From Cardinalis cardinalis (taxonomy: Eukaryota; Chordata; Aves; Passeriformes; Cardinalidae), in assembly GCA_014549065.1 (NCBI GenBank), contig JACDOX010000391.1, positions 389,236-453,235 on the forward strand: a stretch of 64,000 nt of DNA, read 5' to 3'. Below the pieces are notes generated by a model. That model did not search any database, was not told the origin of the DNA, and saw only the letters and a list, made by a program, of their open reading frames with translations. Shown here piece after piece: positions 1 to 11,827 of the stretch. A program made the translations under genes and the position numbers. Position 1 is the first letter of the stretch; each line of letters opens with the position of its first letter.

Positions 1-374
1 TGAAACATAAACCATATTATTATTAAGTGTTTGCTTAAAACCCAACTATTTTATCTCCTCTAACCAAACACAAAATCTGCATGCTGGGTTTGAAAATTCC
101 TTTTGCAGAGGGTCTAATTTATGGAGATGACTGAATGGCTCACAGCAGCTTGGATCACGCTATACCTGATGAAACACAACAACTCAGCCCTGCTCAGTGG
201 CAAGGAGTCTGCAATAATTGCTTATTTTTCCTGCTGACCCATAAAATACTTCTGCTACAAACACTATGTAATCAAGTTTTATAGTAATGAGTCTTCCTCT
301 AAGAAGAAGCTCAATTTTACTGCTTTGAATAGCAAGCAGCATCAAAAAAAAAAGGTGGTGGCAGGAATTGATCA

Positions 375-446
375 AAAGTAGAAGTGCACCCTACTTTGAA
401 GTGCACCCTACTTTTACAACGTTGATCAGCATCAACGTTGTAAAAT
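375..446. repeat. Perfect hairpin next to a direct duplication
   Basis: Positions 412-426 (TTTTACAACGTTGAT) and 431-445 are exact reverse complements separated by a 4-base loop (CAGC). Directly before, the phrase GAAGTGCACCCTACTTT occurs twice in tandem (381-397 and 398-414), and AAAAGTAG at 373-380 is the inverse of CTACTTTT at 408-415. No terminal transposon signature is evident. Confidence 0.9.
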
Positions 447-1242
447 TAGAAAAGGAAGATGGAAAAAAAAAAGCTATTGACAGCTTTTTGAGCAATCCCC
501 AGTGAAAATCCTCCACGATGACACCACAGTAAGGACANGGGGAGCACAGAACAGGGAATTGCCTCCACAGAGCTGTTACTGNGTTTAGAGAATTCATCCC
601 AGGGAAAACAGCCCCTCCCTTGGGAAGGCATAGCTGTACCACCATCCCTGCTCTCCTGCACTGCCCCTGACCAGCAGCTATTAACTGGCCTCTGGTGGCT
701 ACAAAAACCTCCTACACTTGCCCTCTCTACTCAATTTTGGTTCATCTCCCTGCACTGCCTCTCCTCTGCAGGATTTCAGAGGGATTGTCCATAATATCAT
801 CCAAATTCTATGCTGACTCCAAATTGCTTTTCCTTCCAAAATGTGCAACAATGAAAGCCCCAGGTTATGGAATAAAGGCAAAGAGGCTTTTATTCAGAGT
901 GAATATCAAATGTTCAGAATCTTTCCACATGCATTGCCAGCTCCAGATTTGGGAATGAGGTACTTTAATTTCCCCTCTTTAATAAAAAAGTTCTTGAGTN
1001 TGGGAGCCACATGAAGAAGTGTCCGTGGGAAGTAGGAGGGCTCCCCTCAGAAGACACCATGGGTCAATCAGCTTTAAGGGCACAGCAAGTGCAGATCTAT
1101 AGAAAAAAATGGAATAAAATCAATGCTGCTCTACCAAAGCACAGGGGAAGCAGAACTACACCTCTCCAAGGCTTCAGGCTTGAGCAGGATGGGCAGAGCA
1201 CTGCTCTACACTCTGTCCTCTGGGCTGTGCAGTGGGCAGTTA

Positions 1243-1712
1243 TGGATGCATTCCATGGATGCATTCCCATGGATCACACACCCAGCAGCGGCTGTGCAGT
1301 GGCACTTTAGGGACACAGCATTCCAAGGATGCACTCCCACGGATCACACAGCATTCCCATGGATCACACGCCCACCAGGATTTGTGCAGTGGGCAGTTTT
1401 GGGCACAGCATTCCCAAGGATACATTCTCATTGATTACACAGCATTCCCAAGGATGCACTCCCATGGATCACACACCCAGCAGTGGCTGTGCAGTGGGAG
1501 GTTTACAGACACAGCATTCCCATGGATGCACTCCCATGGATCACACAGCATTCCCATGGATGCACTCCCATGGATCACACAGCGTTCCCATGGATGCACT
1601 CCCATGGATCACACACCCAGCAGTGGCTGTGCAGTGGGAGGTTTATGGACACAGCATTCCCATGGATCACACAGCATTCCCAAGGATGAACTCCCATGGA
1701 TCACACACCAGC
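1243..1712. repeat. Minisatellite based on CCCATGGATCACAC units
   Basis: Short phrases such as TCCCATGGATGCAC, TCCCATGGATCACACAGCAT and ACCCAGCAGTGGCTGTGCAGT recur in varying order, giving a higher-order unit of roughly 100-190 bp. The open frames seen here on both strands are by-products of the repetition and do not look like genes. Confidence 0.9.
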
Positions 1713-4032
1713 AGGAACTGCCTGGGCTCACCACAGCCTCACCTGAGTGTCCAACAGGCACCTCCAGCGCTGACAGCCCTGACCCTTCCACAGCCTGAAC
1801 TCTGTAGTGCTCACCATGACATTTAGTCACTATTTCATTCTGCTTTTAGCCTTCCCAGGAGTTTCTTTGGCTTTTTCAGAGAAATGATTGAGCAGGGACA
1901 GCCCAGGGCTGGTGCTCCACACCTACCCCTTCATCCCATTCCATTTCAGCTGTCCCTGAACTATGCAGACCAAAAACCAACTCCAGATGCCATGAGCAGC
2001 AGGGAACAATGAGAAGCAGCATGCCAGGCTAGGAAAATGGAAAAGAATGTTATCTCTGATCTTAGCAAGGCCAGTCTTAGGGCAGGGTTTGGACTTTGGG
2101 AGAGTGTACAGGTGTGCTGCGGCCTGAGCCTTCAGTNAGCCCTGAATACAGCTGATTAAACCAGCCTGCCCCAGGAAACACTGCCTCTCTTCACAGAGAT
2201 AATTGGGCAGTGATAAACCAAGCNATTATCACAANGTTTAAGCTCCTGCTAATTACACTGCCCAAAGAAATCCTGCTTAAGAGCAATATCTTGGGCTGAA
2301 AATAAAACTTCAAGAGTTACCAGGTGACTCCAGACCCTCTTTCTTGTCCAGGGTAGGGACAAGAGAGCCAGATTCAGATANTTTTCCAAGTTTAGTTATT
2401 TATATCATGTGTGACATTTCCTGCACAAAGGAACTTTGGCTTCCAAGAGCTGATGTGTGGCATTGCTTGGTGTACAGATATGCTCAGGTACCAGACAGGA
2501 ATTAAATAAACACAGCCCAAACCTGGAATTCCTGCTCTCCAGATGCCACTTAGTGATTGCTCTGAGCCTCATCCACCTCTGCCTGGCTTTAATTTAGGGT
2601 GAGTACTGGAGTAAGACCCCACTACATTTCAAAAATAAATCTGGAAAATTAACATTTATTCATGACTGTATTCTAGGCAGAGTAAATCTCTAAGAACTCT
2701 ACAGCCTGAAGTCACAGGGCTTGGGGAAACTGGGATGGAAGAAAACACTGATTGTTTTCACATGTTTTCATCAAAATAGTAAAGAATTCTTCACCGAATT
2801 GTGAATAAGGGAAAGATACAAGTCACCTCACTCAGCAGCCTCATGGCTGCACAACTGACAGCACCTCAGCTTAAAGTCAAGAAGATTTCAGGGAAATTTT
2901 TAAATTTTCTTCCCCAGAATAGAAGCTCATTTCCCAGTGTCAAATTTGACATTCAGAAATCAGCATATTTAATCCAAAGGGACTGGGAAGCATATGCTAC
3001 CTCTTTTGATCACCNCTCCAAAATTGTTTTAAGATCTCAAGACATCCACTGACAGATCTTGCCCAAATACTGCCCATATATTTTTAGAATGAGAAGCAGC
3101 AAAATCCAGTTAAATTACAGCAGGAAAAGGTAACAGTACAAAAAATGCTTTAAATAGCAAAACAAACTTAAAAGCACATTTTTCAGACACAAGAAATAGT
3201 AATTTTCTTTAGAAGGCAATTTGTGCATTATGATAGAGCCAAGTAAAATTGACACCCTTTTTAGCATACTGTACTCAAAAGCCACTCTGTCATATGTATT
3301 TTTCACTACAAATGTNATTTCTTCTGGATATATTAATTCTGGAGTAATTTGCATTACAGCTACAACACAGCATAAAGTTCCAGTATTTATAGGCTAGGAA
3401 AAGGCTCTGAGGGCAGCACTGGAACTTTTTTTTTNCCTTTCCCAATATTTCAGAGTCATCATTAGAATCACCTGACTTCCCAGAGCAACACAACATAGCC
3501 ATCATTATTTCAACTAATTCAACAGTGTCAGAAGTATTTGCTCAGTGACAGATCTGTGGCCAAGAGGAAGATATCAATCAAGCAAATTGATACCGCTGCC
3601 TGCCTTGGAAAGGGACTTGGTGCAATTTCCACTGCAGGCATTAGGGCTGCTGAAGTTCCAGGCATGAACAGATTAGATTTGCAATTACACTGCTCATTTC
3701 CATCAGGCAATGAACCATTTGTGACTCCTGGTAATTAAATCCCTCTCAAACCAGCCTATCTTTGGATTCCTTCTACAGCAATTTGCAGGGAGTCCCCTCC
3801 ACAGCACATTCCCCGTGGAATGAAAGGCTGACTTCACCCCAACAAACCCTGGCTGATGTGAGGTGAATCAACAAGTGCTTCAGTGTTTCTGAAGGAAATC
3901 AGTGCTGTCAGTGACCCATTAGCAATAATTAGTTTTGCTCTAAAGATCCACTATCTGGGCCTTGCTATGTGCCAGAGAAAACACAGCCATTGAGAGAGTT
4001 TTCTCCATTCCTAGATTGATAGATATAGATAT

Positions 4033-4090
4033 ACACTTATTGCTGTTTAAATATCTGTAGTCCCATGACATAAAAATACCCTTAATTCAG
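4033..4090. repeat. Copy 1 of a 58-bp dispersed repeat
   Basis: The block beginning ACACTTATTGCTG and ending CTTAATTCAG recurs at 4935-4992 at the same length with only scattered substitutions, including the shared core ATATCTGTAGTCCC. The sequence around the two copies is not obviously similar. Confidence 0.75.
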
Positions 4091-4934
4091 TCTTCAACAA
4101 ATTCAGTGATAGCCATAGCTTATAGAAACCCAAAACTGAAAAAATACTACATTTTAAATATATTCCCAATGTTGTTCAGTCTAGGACTCACTNTTGCAGA
4201 ACAGGAATTTCCTGTTTTTATCAGCTCAAATGCAGCACAAGAATGTCCAATTTCATTAATTAACAAACTTAGTCCAAGGCATCTTAACAAACAGACTACA
4301 AGAACTACACAGAGAATACAGATAGAGCACCTCACTAATTACAGAAGATTATTTGGTTAGGTCCAGCATTATTTTCATAGAAAAACTAAATTCAGAGATC
4401 TTTCACATCACTGAAAGAACATGGAATCCTTAGTTACAAACCAGGATAGGAAATTGTTTGCCTCTGTGGTGTGCNTGTATGATGCCTTTTCACCAAAATT
4501 CAACATTCACTCGGATATATTCAGCAGTGTCTATTGCTGCTTCATTATTAGTTTAATATTGACTAATTAGCAGCATTTAAAATGCAGGTGTAGTGTGATA
4601 AAATGGCAGCTGCTGCTCATTATGTGCAGGTCAAAGACAGAATTCNGTTCAGCTCCTAGACCACACTGCAGAGCAGAACACGAGGAGCAATCACTGTTGG
4701 ATCACACCTTCTCTGGCAGAGCACTTCAATNACATTTAATTACGTGGTGCTTGCACACCAATGGGTCAAAGCAAGATTTATTAAGATGAAAATATATTTC
4801 CATATGTACTTTAACGTTTTCCAGCTCTTATGCACCAGAAATGTGGGATTCAGGCTTTTGCAGCACTTAGTGAAATATCTAAGCTTAGAAATAATAAATA
4901 AATAAATAATAATTAATAAGCTTAAGAAATACCT

Positions 4935-4992
4935 ACACTTATTTCTGGTTAGATATCTGTAGTCCCGTGACCTAAAAATACNTTTAATTCAG
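4935..4992. repeat. Copy 2 of the 58-bp dispersed repeat
   Basis: This is the same strand and length as the block at 4033-4090. One base is N. Confidence 0.75.
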
Positions 4993-7500
4993 GCTGAGGG
5001 CCAGTGATAATCAGAAACCAACATTAAATTATCAGATGCTCACAGTTTTATTCAAGACAAGAATTCTTGAGCCACAGAAGATGTGTTCATACCAGTCCTC
5101 ACATCACTGCAAAAAATAGCAACACAATACAAAAAATGCTTATATTGTCAAGTACAAAGCCTAATACTGACAAGNAAAAAAGTCTGCTTTAAATTTTACT
5201 CAACCAAAAAACAATGGGTGTATAAATGCAACAAGAATCTCATTACTGACTTCTTTTGATTTTGTGTTAGATGCAAAGTGCCTGTTATAATATGAGAGTC
5301 ATATTTAATTTCTAAAAAGAGGATTTTGCAGACACCACCCCCAAATGAATACTAAATAGCAAGGACCTGAAGTGACTTCCCTATTCAATAGCAGAGAAAA
5401 GAAAAAAAAATAAAGAGGGGAGAAAAAATGAAAAAAAAAAGAATATTAAATCCAGAGATTTTATTTGCACTGAGTTTTAAAAGAAAGTATGGTCATGTCA
5501 CTCAAAGAAAAAATAAACCACAACTCATATGAAACGTTTGCTTAATAACATGTTGAATGTCAGCTATAGATTTCTGCTGCAATATTAAACTTGAGGAATA
5601 AAAATAAACAGTAAATCCCCAAGCATTATTACTCTGCAGGAAAAAGCACACACACTGAAAAACAAAAGTGCTAAGAGCAAAGCTCGTGCACCATACGGCA
5701 ACTCCAGTGATACCCACAGNCTGATTGTGGGGCCAGCCCCCTCCTCATAGAGCTCAATATTCAAGGAAAACAAAAATCTGTGAGCCTGAAGTCTGCTCTG
5801 AGAATCTTTGAACCTCAACCACCAAATCAGATTTGATCTCTGTTTTTATACAGCACAAGGAGGGTTCAGTACCACTGAATCCTTGCCATCCTTCCAAGCA
5901 GTATTTTGATAAATTACTCCTGCTAGGAAAGGTGCAGTTGCTTGCCTGAAATCAGCTCTTCTGCATTTTCCCCCCTAGGGAATAAACTGCAGCAAAGGAG
6001 AGGGGTTTGATGAAAATTCCTGTGTTTCTGCATCTAATATTGGCCTGAACTTCCCAGCTAAGAAGGGCTTGAATATTTGATCTCACAAACCTATAAATTT
6101 CCTTTATAAAAGTGGGCCATTTAGGCTGTCTTGCAGGTCAAAAAATAATAGATTTCTCAATGATCAAAAGTGCCATTAGCCTACAGCTCCCTCTGAATAA
6201 TAGGTCACACTCCCAGGCATGTTCATTTTCCCAGTGTCAGCTGAACAAGGATCTCAGGAAAGAGATCTGAGCTGTGTCAAGCAAAGAGTAATTGATTTGT
6301 AATCTTGTTTTCCAACAGAGCACACTTTGCTAACTAGATTCTAGAGGCTCTATAAAGAGCAGAGTCATAAACTTGCCATTTTTATGGCACAGGAGCCATT
6401 AATACACACATTTGCATGTTGTTAGACACCTGAGTAATAAAGTGGCTTCATAGATCAGCAAATATTCAGAGCAGGTGGTGTTTCTATGATCCTCTAACAC
6501 ATCCCCCTGAGCTGTGGGGAGCACGTGGCACTCAGGATTCCTCTCAGTTACTCAGCTGAGTTTGAACACAACCAAATGCTCTCCTGCTGGCTGACTGAGG
6601 AACCAGAGATTAATTTTAACCTGCTGGCAGATGAACACTAAACCTGAAGCAGTCATGCTCTCAGATATCAGCTATTGCTTGTCAGCATTGCCAGTGCTGT
6701 GCAGGGACAGCTCATTTTGCCTCTGAATGTAACAAAGAAATCAATCCAGAAGGCAGAGACCTAAAGGGACTTGGAAATGAAGACCAAAAGCTGCACAAGG
6801 CAACTCCCTGACAGGCAGTGAGCAGGTTTGAACCATGGTTTGAGTGCAAGAGGTACTTGCATCAATCTTTAAATACTGGAGTCCTGGAAACCACCTCACC
6901 CAGAGCCTGCTGAAGTTTTCCACCAAGTTTCCTGATATTATATCCCCCATACACCAAGCATGATCCAAAACACACTTTATTGAAAACACCCTGCTGGAGT
7001 TCCAGACTGTGACAGGACTTTCTTCACCCACCTGTGACCCAGAGGGAAAAATCTGCTTTTGCTGCAGCATGCCCAAGATTTGCTCTCCTCTTCATCAGAG
7101 CAATGAAAAAGGCACCTAACCTCGAGGATGAGAGCACACTCACCCTATTTTAAAGGCAGTTTTAAGTACCACTGGTTGAAGAGGAACTTACACAGTGCTG
7201 AAAAGCAGGAGTGCCGCTGAGACAAACCAGAGCCTGTGGGAGGAGCTGTGTTCCCTTCTGTGTGACCTCACAAACCTGCCCTCCTTACTGATGGAGAGCT
7301 AAATCAGGCTGTACAACCGTGTGGAAGAACAAAGGCAAGAAAAAACCACTTAGAAATGCCTTTCTGACTCTGTAAATAACACAGAAGCAGGTGATGAACA
7401 AGTTAGGCAAAACAGGGGTGACCACAGAATTTATGATGGGTTTAAAAACTGCATTAACACTCAGGGGGGGTTTGAGCACATAAAGTCAGACACTTTTTGT

Positions 7501-7890
7501 TGTCACCGTGATGTTTTATGAAAATCCTTTTGCTAGGATTTTTCTCCTGAGAAGCTGAGAACCTCAGAAAAGAAATGTAAACAATAATTATCTGATGGCT
7601 GTGAAATGTGGTCTGCAGCTGGTTTACCAACAGGTGCATCTTTGATTGGTTCCATGTGGATTGTTTTCACTTGATGACTAATCATGGTTCAGTTGTGTCA
7701 GACTCTCTGGTCAGTCACAAGATTTTATTATTCATTCCTTTCTAGCCTTCTGATGTCTCCTTTCTCTTTCTTTAGTATAATTGTAGTATAGCATTTTCTT
7801 TTAATATAATATATATCATAATATGACGATGAAACATGGAGTCAAGATTCTCATCTCTTCCCTCGTCCTGGGGACTCTCAACCACCACCA
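7501..7890 (+). mobile_element. Solo LTR, family A
   Basis: The element begins TGTCACCGTGATG and ends CACCACCA. It shares an ordered series of blocks with seven other places in the window: 'GGATTTTTCTCCTGAGAAGCTGAGAA', 'ACCAACAGGTGCATCTTTGATTGG', 'GTCACAAGATTTTATTATTCATTCC', an ATTCTTTAGTATA-like stretch followed by a TATA-rich segment, then 'ACATGGAGTCAAGATTCTCATCTC'. No target duplication could be matched here, so one end may be eroded. No internal retroviral sequence follows. Confidence 0.85.
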
Positions 7891-9598
7891 TATTCTGTGA
7901 ATCAGGAGCTACTCAGGAGCAGCAAATTCTCCCTTCTGCCCTGGTGAGACATGCCCAGCCCATGGCAGGCTGGCTGCAGGAGGGAGCCCAGCCCCAGCTG
8001 CCTGCNCAGCTCTGGGAGCAGCCTGCCTGCAGGGAATGCACAGCCAGGACCTGAGAAACCAGGGTTTGTTGGTTTTGGGGTTTTTTTTGTTTTGTTTTAT
8101 CTGATTTATCATCATTTTTTAATTCATTGCTACCACATGGGTTTTATTCCCAAAATGACTTTGCAAAGGGTTTTGGGTTGGGCCATGCAGCACATTGTTT
8201 TTTTCCTTTGATAAACAGAAGTGGTGCACTTACATAGCAGAAGCTTCAAAAAAAATGGAAAGAGGCTGGAGATTCTGTCCCTCAAAAATGTGAATTATTC
8301 GATTACTGTGAATTCTTTTTAAAAATGCTAATTGCATCTGATTCACCATTTCACAGATGGATGGAGCCTTTTTTATGAAGATGAGGCCTGTACACAGAGA
8401 GCCCATCAATGCCACCACACAGGTCTGAAGAGCAGACACACACCAGTAATTGATGCTGAATAAGTTATGTAAAGATTGTCTTGCTGTAATAGTTCCAAGT
8501 GTTTACTTGAGCTTCCCAAACCATCTAAATCTTTTATAAAGAGCAATGGAAGAGGAGAATGAAGAAACTCGTGCAAAATGGACATTCAATCTTNATCTCA
8601 GTAAAAATTAAAATTTCTCTTCAAAGAACATTCCAAATAGTGACNGGAATATTTTAGCACTTGTTCTCCAACCCTGCTCAAAGAAAGAAATCAAGTCAAA
8701 TCCCTATGAAGTGCTTGAATTCATCCTGCTTCAAATGCTGTTAAAGTTCCTAAAATTACTTTGTAAGTCCACTGAAAGGAAGCAAATGATCCCCACTTAG
8801 TGCCAGCAGCTGCACATCCCAGTTTTTGCTGAAATAGGAGGTGAGGCCACCAGTGCTGTGAGCTCACCTGCCTGGCAAGCAAAACTCAAGAGGTTATTGA
8901 TAAACAGGATAAACAAAACCATTTGTCACAGTAAAGGCTGTTCTGACAATCCTTTTAAAACTTCCCTTGGTTTAAAAGAATTTTCTTTCAAGCAAGTATC
9001 AATGCTTCTAAGTCTCCAGTTTTTGAATCAAGTCTCTCATTAACATTTTGGTTTATTCTTGAAATTCTGTACAGCTGAAGTGATGGAATTATTTCAGAAA
9101 CTCAGCTTTACTAAAAGTTTAGCTTTTCATTTACATTCTTGTGTAGCAGCTTACATTCCTGTTTGCAGTCTTACAGATAAATCTGTCACTAAAATATCAC
9201 CCAAACAGCTTAAAATGTAGAAGTTAACAGAAAAACTGCATCTAAAATTGCTACTTTTATAATATGATTGAAGGCAGATTCATGATGTGAAGGAAAAAAA
9301 AAAGAGGTTTACTTACAGTTCAATACTTGGAGTTGGTAATCCAAGAGTAGCTTTATGATAAATCCTACATATTTCTTAGAAGATTTAGAGAGTTTCCATA
9401 TATACACACACTTTTCTCATGCTAATTGTACAATTTCTCGTATTTCTTAGTGTTAATCTCTTGGCAAATTTTGTAATGCTTAAGGTGACATTTGGCAGTT
9501 GAGTCCCCACAGATACAACTGTCCTCATTCTTACAGAAACTAATTTATTTTATTCCCCCCATAGCAGGCCAAAGAACATGATAAGTTATAGGAATCAC

Positions 9599-9775
9599 CT
9601 TCAGGATTATTTAATTTCTTTATTTAATTATTTATTTNATTTATTTATATTTTATTTATACATTAGCTAATATAAATATTCTATAATTAATATTAATTAA
9701 TAAATTTTATTTTATTAATTCTTTAACTCCTTTAATTATTTCATTCCTTAATTTAATTATTTAATTCCTACTAAG
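9599..9775. repeat. AT-rich low-complexity tract
   Basis: This is almost pure A/T with TTTATTTAATTA-type repetition. Confidence 0.9.
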
Positions 9776-9938
9776 CAGGTAGTGCTGGCTGCTTTCTTTT
9801 CCCACTGCAGCCTTCCAGCATTCACAGTGGGAAGGTAGAATGGCTATTTAGTATTTATAATAATAAAGCAAAGTAGAAGAAAGCATACTGACAGTGCCAC
9901 AATATAATAAAAGCAGGTTTGAAATTTAGCTCCTTAAT

Positions 9939-10321
9939 TGTCACAGATATATTTTCTGAAAAATCCTTTTGTTAGGATGCTTTCTCCTGAGAATCTGAGA
10001 AGCTTCAGCTTCTCCATGTTTTGCTGCTTTGGAGTGTGATTTGGAGAATTGTTTACCCAGCATGTGAATTGTNTTTACTTGATGACCAATNNGAGTCACC
10101 TGTGTTGAGGCTGTGAGCAGTCACAAGATTTTATTATCATTCCTTTCTATTCCTTGCTAGCCTTCTGATGGAATCCTTTCTTCTATTCTTTAGTATAGTT
10201 TTAATATATAATTTTCTTTTAATATAATATATATCATAAAATAATAAATCAGCCTTCTGAAACATGGAGTCAAGATTCTCATCTCTTCCCTCATCCTGGG
10301 ACCCCTGCAAACACCNCCACA
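9939..10321 (+). mobile_element. 5' LTR, family A, with adjoining internal sequence
   Basis: This is the same block order as the LTR at 7501-7890. It starts TGTCACAGATAT, contains AATAAATCAGCCTTCTGA, and ends CCACA. Unlike the other copies in the window, it is followed immediately by TT and a primer-binding-site-like sequence, so it looks like the 5' LTR of a decayed provirus and not a solo LTR. Two Ns at 10091-10092 and one at 10316 limit the comparison. Confidence 0.8.
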
Positions 10322-10323
10322 TT

Positions 10324-10341
10324 TGGTGACCNCGAGTGAGG
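10324..10341 (+). other. Primer binding site resembling the tRNA-Trp type
   Basis: The sequence after the LTR reads TGGTGACCNCGAGTGAGG. The alpharetroviral tRNA-Trp site is TGGTGACCCCGACGTGAT. The match is close if one C has been lost after CGA and the N is C. The CA-TT-TGG spacing is also that of avian alpharetroviruses. Confidence 0.7.
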
Positions 10342-10990
10342 AACATTCCACATTTAGTCACTCAAGGGAATTAAAATATTCATATCATGTAGATGAACNG
10401 GCTTGGATGAACAGGCTTCCAGTAGATGGAAGTAAAAAGTGGGTCCTTTCTCTAATTAGCAGCTTTTTCTTGCAGCTCCCAAAGTCTCAGGTGAGAGGCA
10501 GAAGCCTGAGAGCTGNGCTGGCCCCTGAACACCAAAGCCACCCTGGGAGAGGGGACACCAAAGGACAGGGGGGCTGAGGGGAGGAGGAAAGGAGAGAGCC
10601 ATGGGGGCTCCTAAATACCAGGATTCTAAAAACAGCTGCAGAAAGGACAGTGAGGGTGAAGCATTGATTTGTGCCCTCNCTGGAGGCAGTGTGATAATGG
10701 CCTCAGCANCTGGTTTGGGTTTCAGAGCCCCCTGTGCTATTTTGGAACNTGACCTGTCTGTGCAGATGCACACTGAGACATCTTTGATCAGCTCTCTGAT
10801 CNTGCTGCCAACCTCTCAGGCCAGAACCACACAGCCGTTGTATTACACTAAACAGTTTCTTCAGTTGTTTTGCACTGGGTTCATGGTCTCTCCCTGGTTT
10901 GCTCCTCCCCTCACTGGTATCCTGTGGGAACCCAGGCCATTCCTCTGGCTGCCCTGAGGGCTTCAGACCCTGCCAGGGGGCTCAGAGACC
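10342..10990 (+). mobile_element. Decayed internal or leader sequence of an endogenous retrovirus
   Basis: This sequence continues from the primer site with no LTR-like or recognisable gag, pol or env frame. The part at 10552-10829 is shared with 12084-12155 plus 12780-13015, so it belongs to a repeat present twice within 2.5 kb. Whether the whole stretch belongs to the provirus is inference from its position. Confidence 0.45.
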
Positions 10991-11556
10991 TTGTCACGGA
11001 GTCAAAACACCTGTGCCTTCGATTTTAGCCCATGGAAACAATTACCAGCTTTGTGCCAGGCNTTACAAGCCACAAGGGTTTGAGTGGAATGTTAGTGAAT
11101 TTATCACAGGGTGAAAAAGAACAATTTTGGGGTTTTTAGAATGGGGGTTCAAGAGGCAAGATGGAGGAATCTGGGCGTGTTTTTTCTCCTTCTCCTTCTC
11201 CTTCTTGTCCTCCATCTTCTGCTGTGATGGTGGCACTTTTGGTTTGGTTTAGAGTANAGCCAAACTACTAAGAGTCTAACAAACTACTAAAAAAGTCTAA
11301 CANAGGTGATAGGCATTGGAAAATTATTGTAAATAAAGTACACCTAGTTTTTCATATAAAAAGATAACACCGCCCTGAGGGCAGGCAGTGTGCCTCAACG
11401 CGACCTGCCAGACAGACCTCAGCGGGTCAGAAAGACAGTGTATTAAATAAGAGCAAATAAACAACCTTGAGAACGAGAGCCGAGGAATCCTGTCTTCTTC
11501 TTCAGTCTCAGGGCTGGGAAAATAGACTTTCCAACACCTCAGGGTCATCTCCACAC
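10991..11556 (+). mobile_element. Solo LTR, family C
   Basis: The element begins (T)TGTCACGGAGTC and ends TCCACAC. It contains a CTCCTT-rich tract at about 11181-11210 and two successive polyadenylation-type motifs near 11441-11461 (TTAAATAAGAG, CAAATAAACAACC), then the R/U5-like CCTTGAGAACGAGAGCC. It is flanked by the 8-mer CAGAGACC at 10983-10990 and 11557-11564. It resembles ERV-L-type LTRs that I know from songbirds, but that assignment comes from memory. Confidence 0.7.
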
Positions 11557-11564
11557 CAGAGACC

Positions 11565-11827
11565 CNGCCGGTATCCCCTTGGCTGTGGGCCTCCTCCTCC
11601 GTCCCTCATTCCCCCGGGTTTAAAGCCTCCGCCATCAGCCATTCCAGCCTCTTTTTTCCCTCTGGGACCTCACCTTGACCCCAGGCGACTCCTTTCAAGG
11701 AATAAAGTAGGACTTTGGTCCCAAGAGGAAAGAGTGCCTTNAGTCTTTTACTTTTGTCCTTGTAAAGGGCGCAAGCGGCGAGGGCCCAGAGCTGGGCAGT
11801 TTGGGCCCTCAGAGGCCCCACAGACAT
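11565..11827 (+). mobile_element. Partial LTR (R/U5-like) before tRNA-Lys-type repeats
   Basis: There is a poly(A) signal in GGAATAAAGTAGG near 11700, followed by a GC-rich U5-like tail ending GGCCCCACAGACATCAG. The next sequence is complementary to the 3' end of a lysine tRNA, which is where a primer binding site should lie. The upstream U3 was not recognised and may have been lost when the LTR at 10991-11556 inserted. Confidence 0.5.

Larger units (their letters stand above)
1..7500. other. Presumed intron or intergenic DNA without recognisable genes
   Basis: This is AT-rich unique-looking sequence with no exon that I can support on either strand. It holds the hairpin at 412-445, the minisatellite at about 1243-1712, a 58-bp motif repeated at 4033-4090 and 4935-4992, a short ATAA run near 4890-4915, and A-rich tracts near 5398-5442. 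It is probably intronic to the minus-strand gene that begins at 23713. Confidence 0.5.

Noticed and set aside
1232..1826. Overlapping frames of 165 and 188 codons
   Set aside because: They consist of the translated minisatellite (MDHT, HSHG, and so on), and three frames are open at once.
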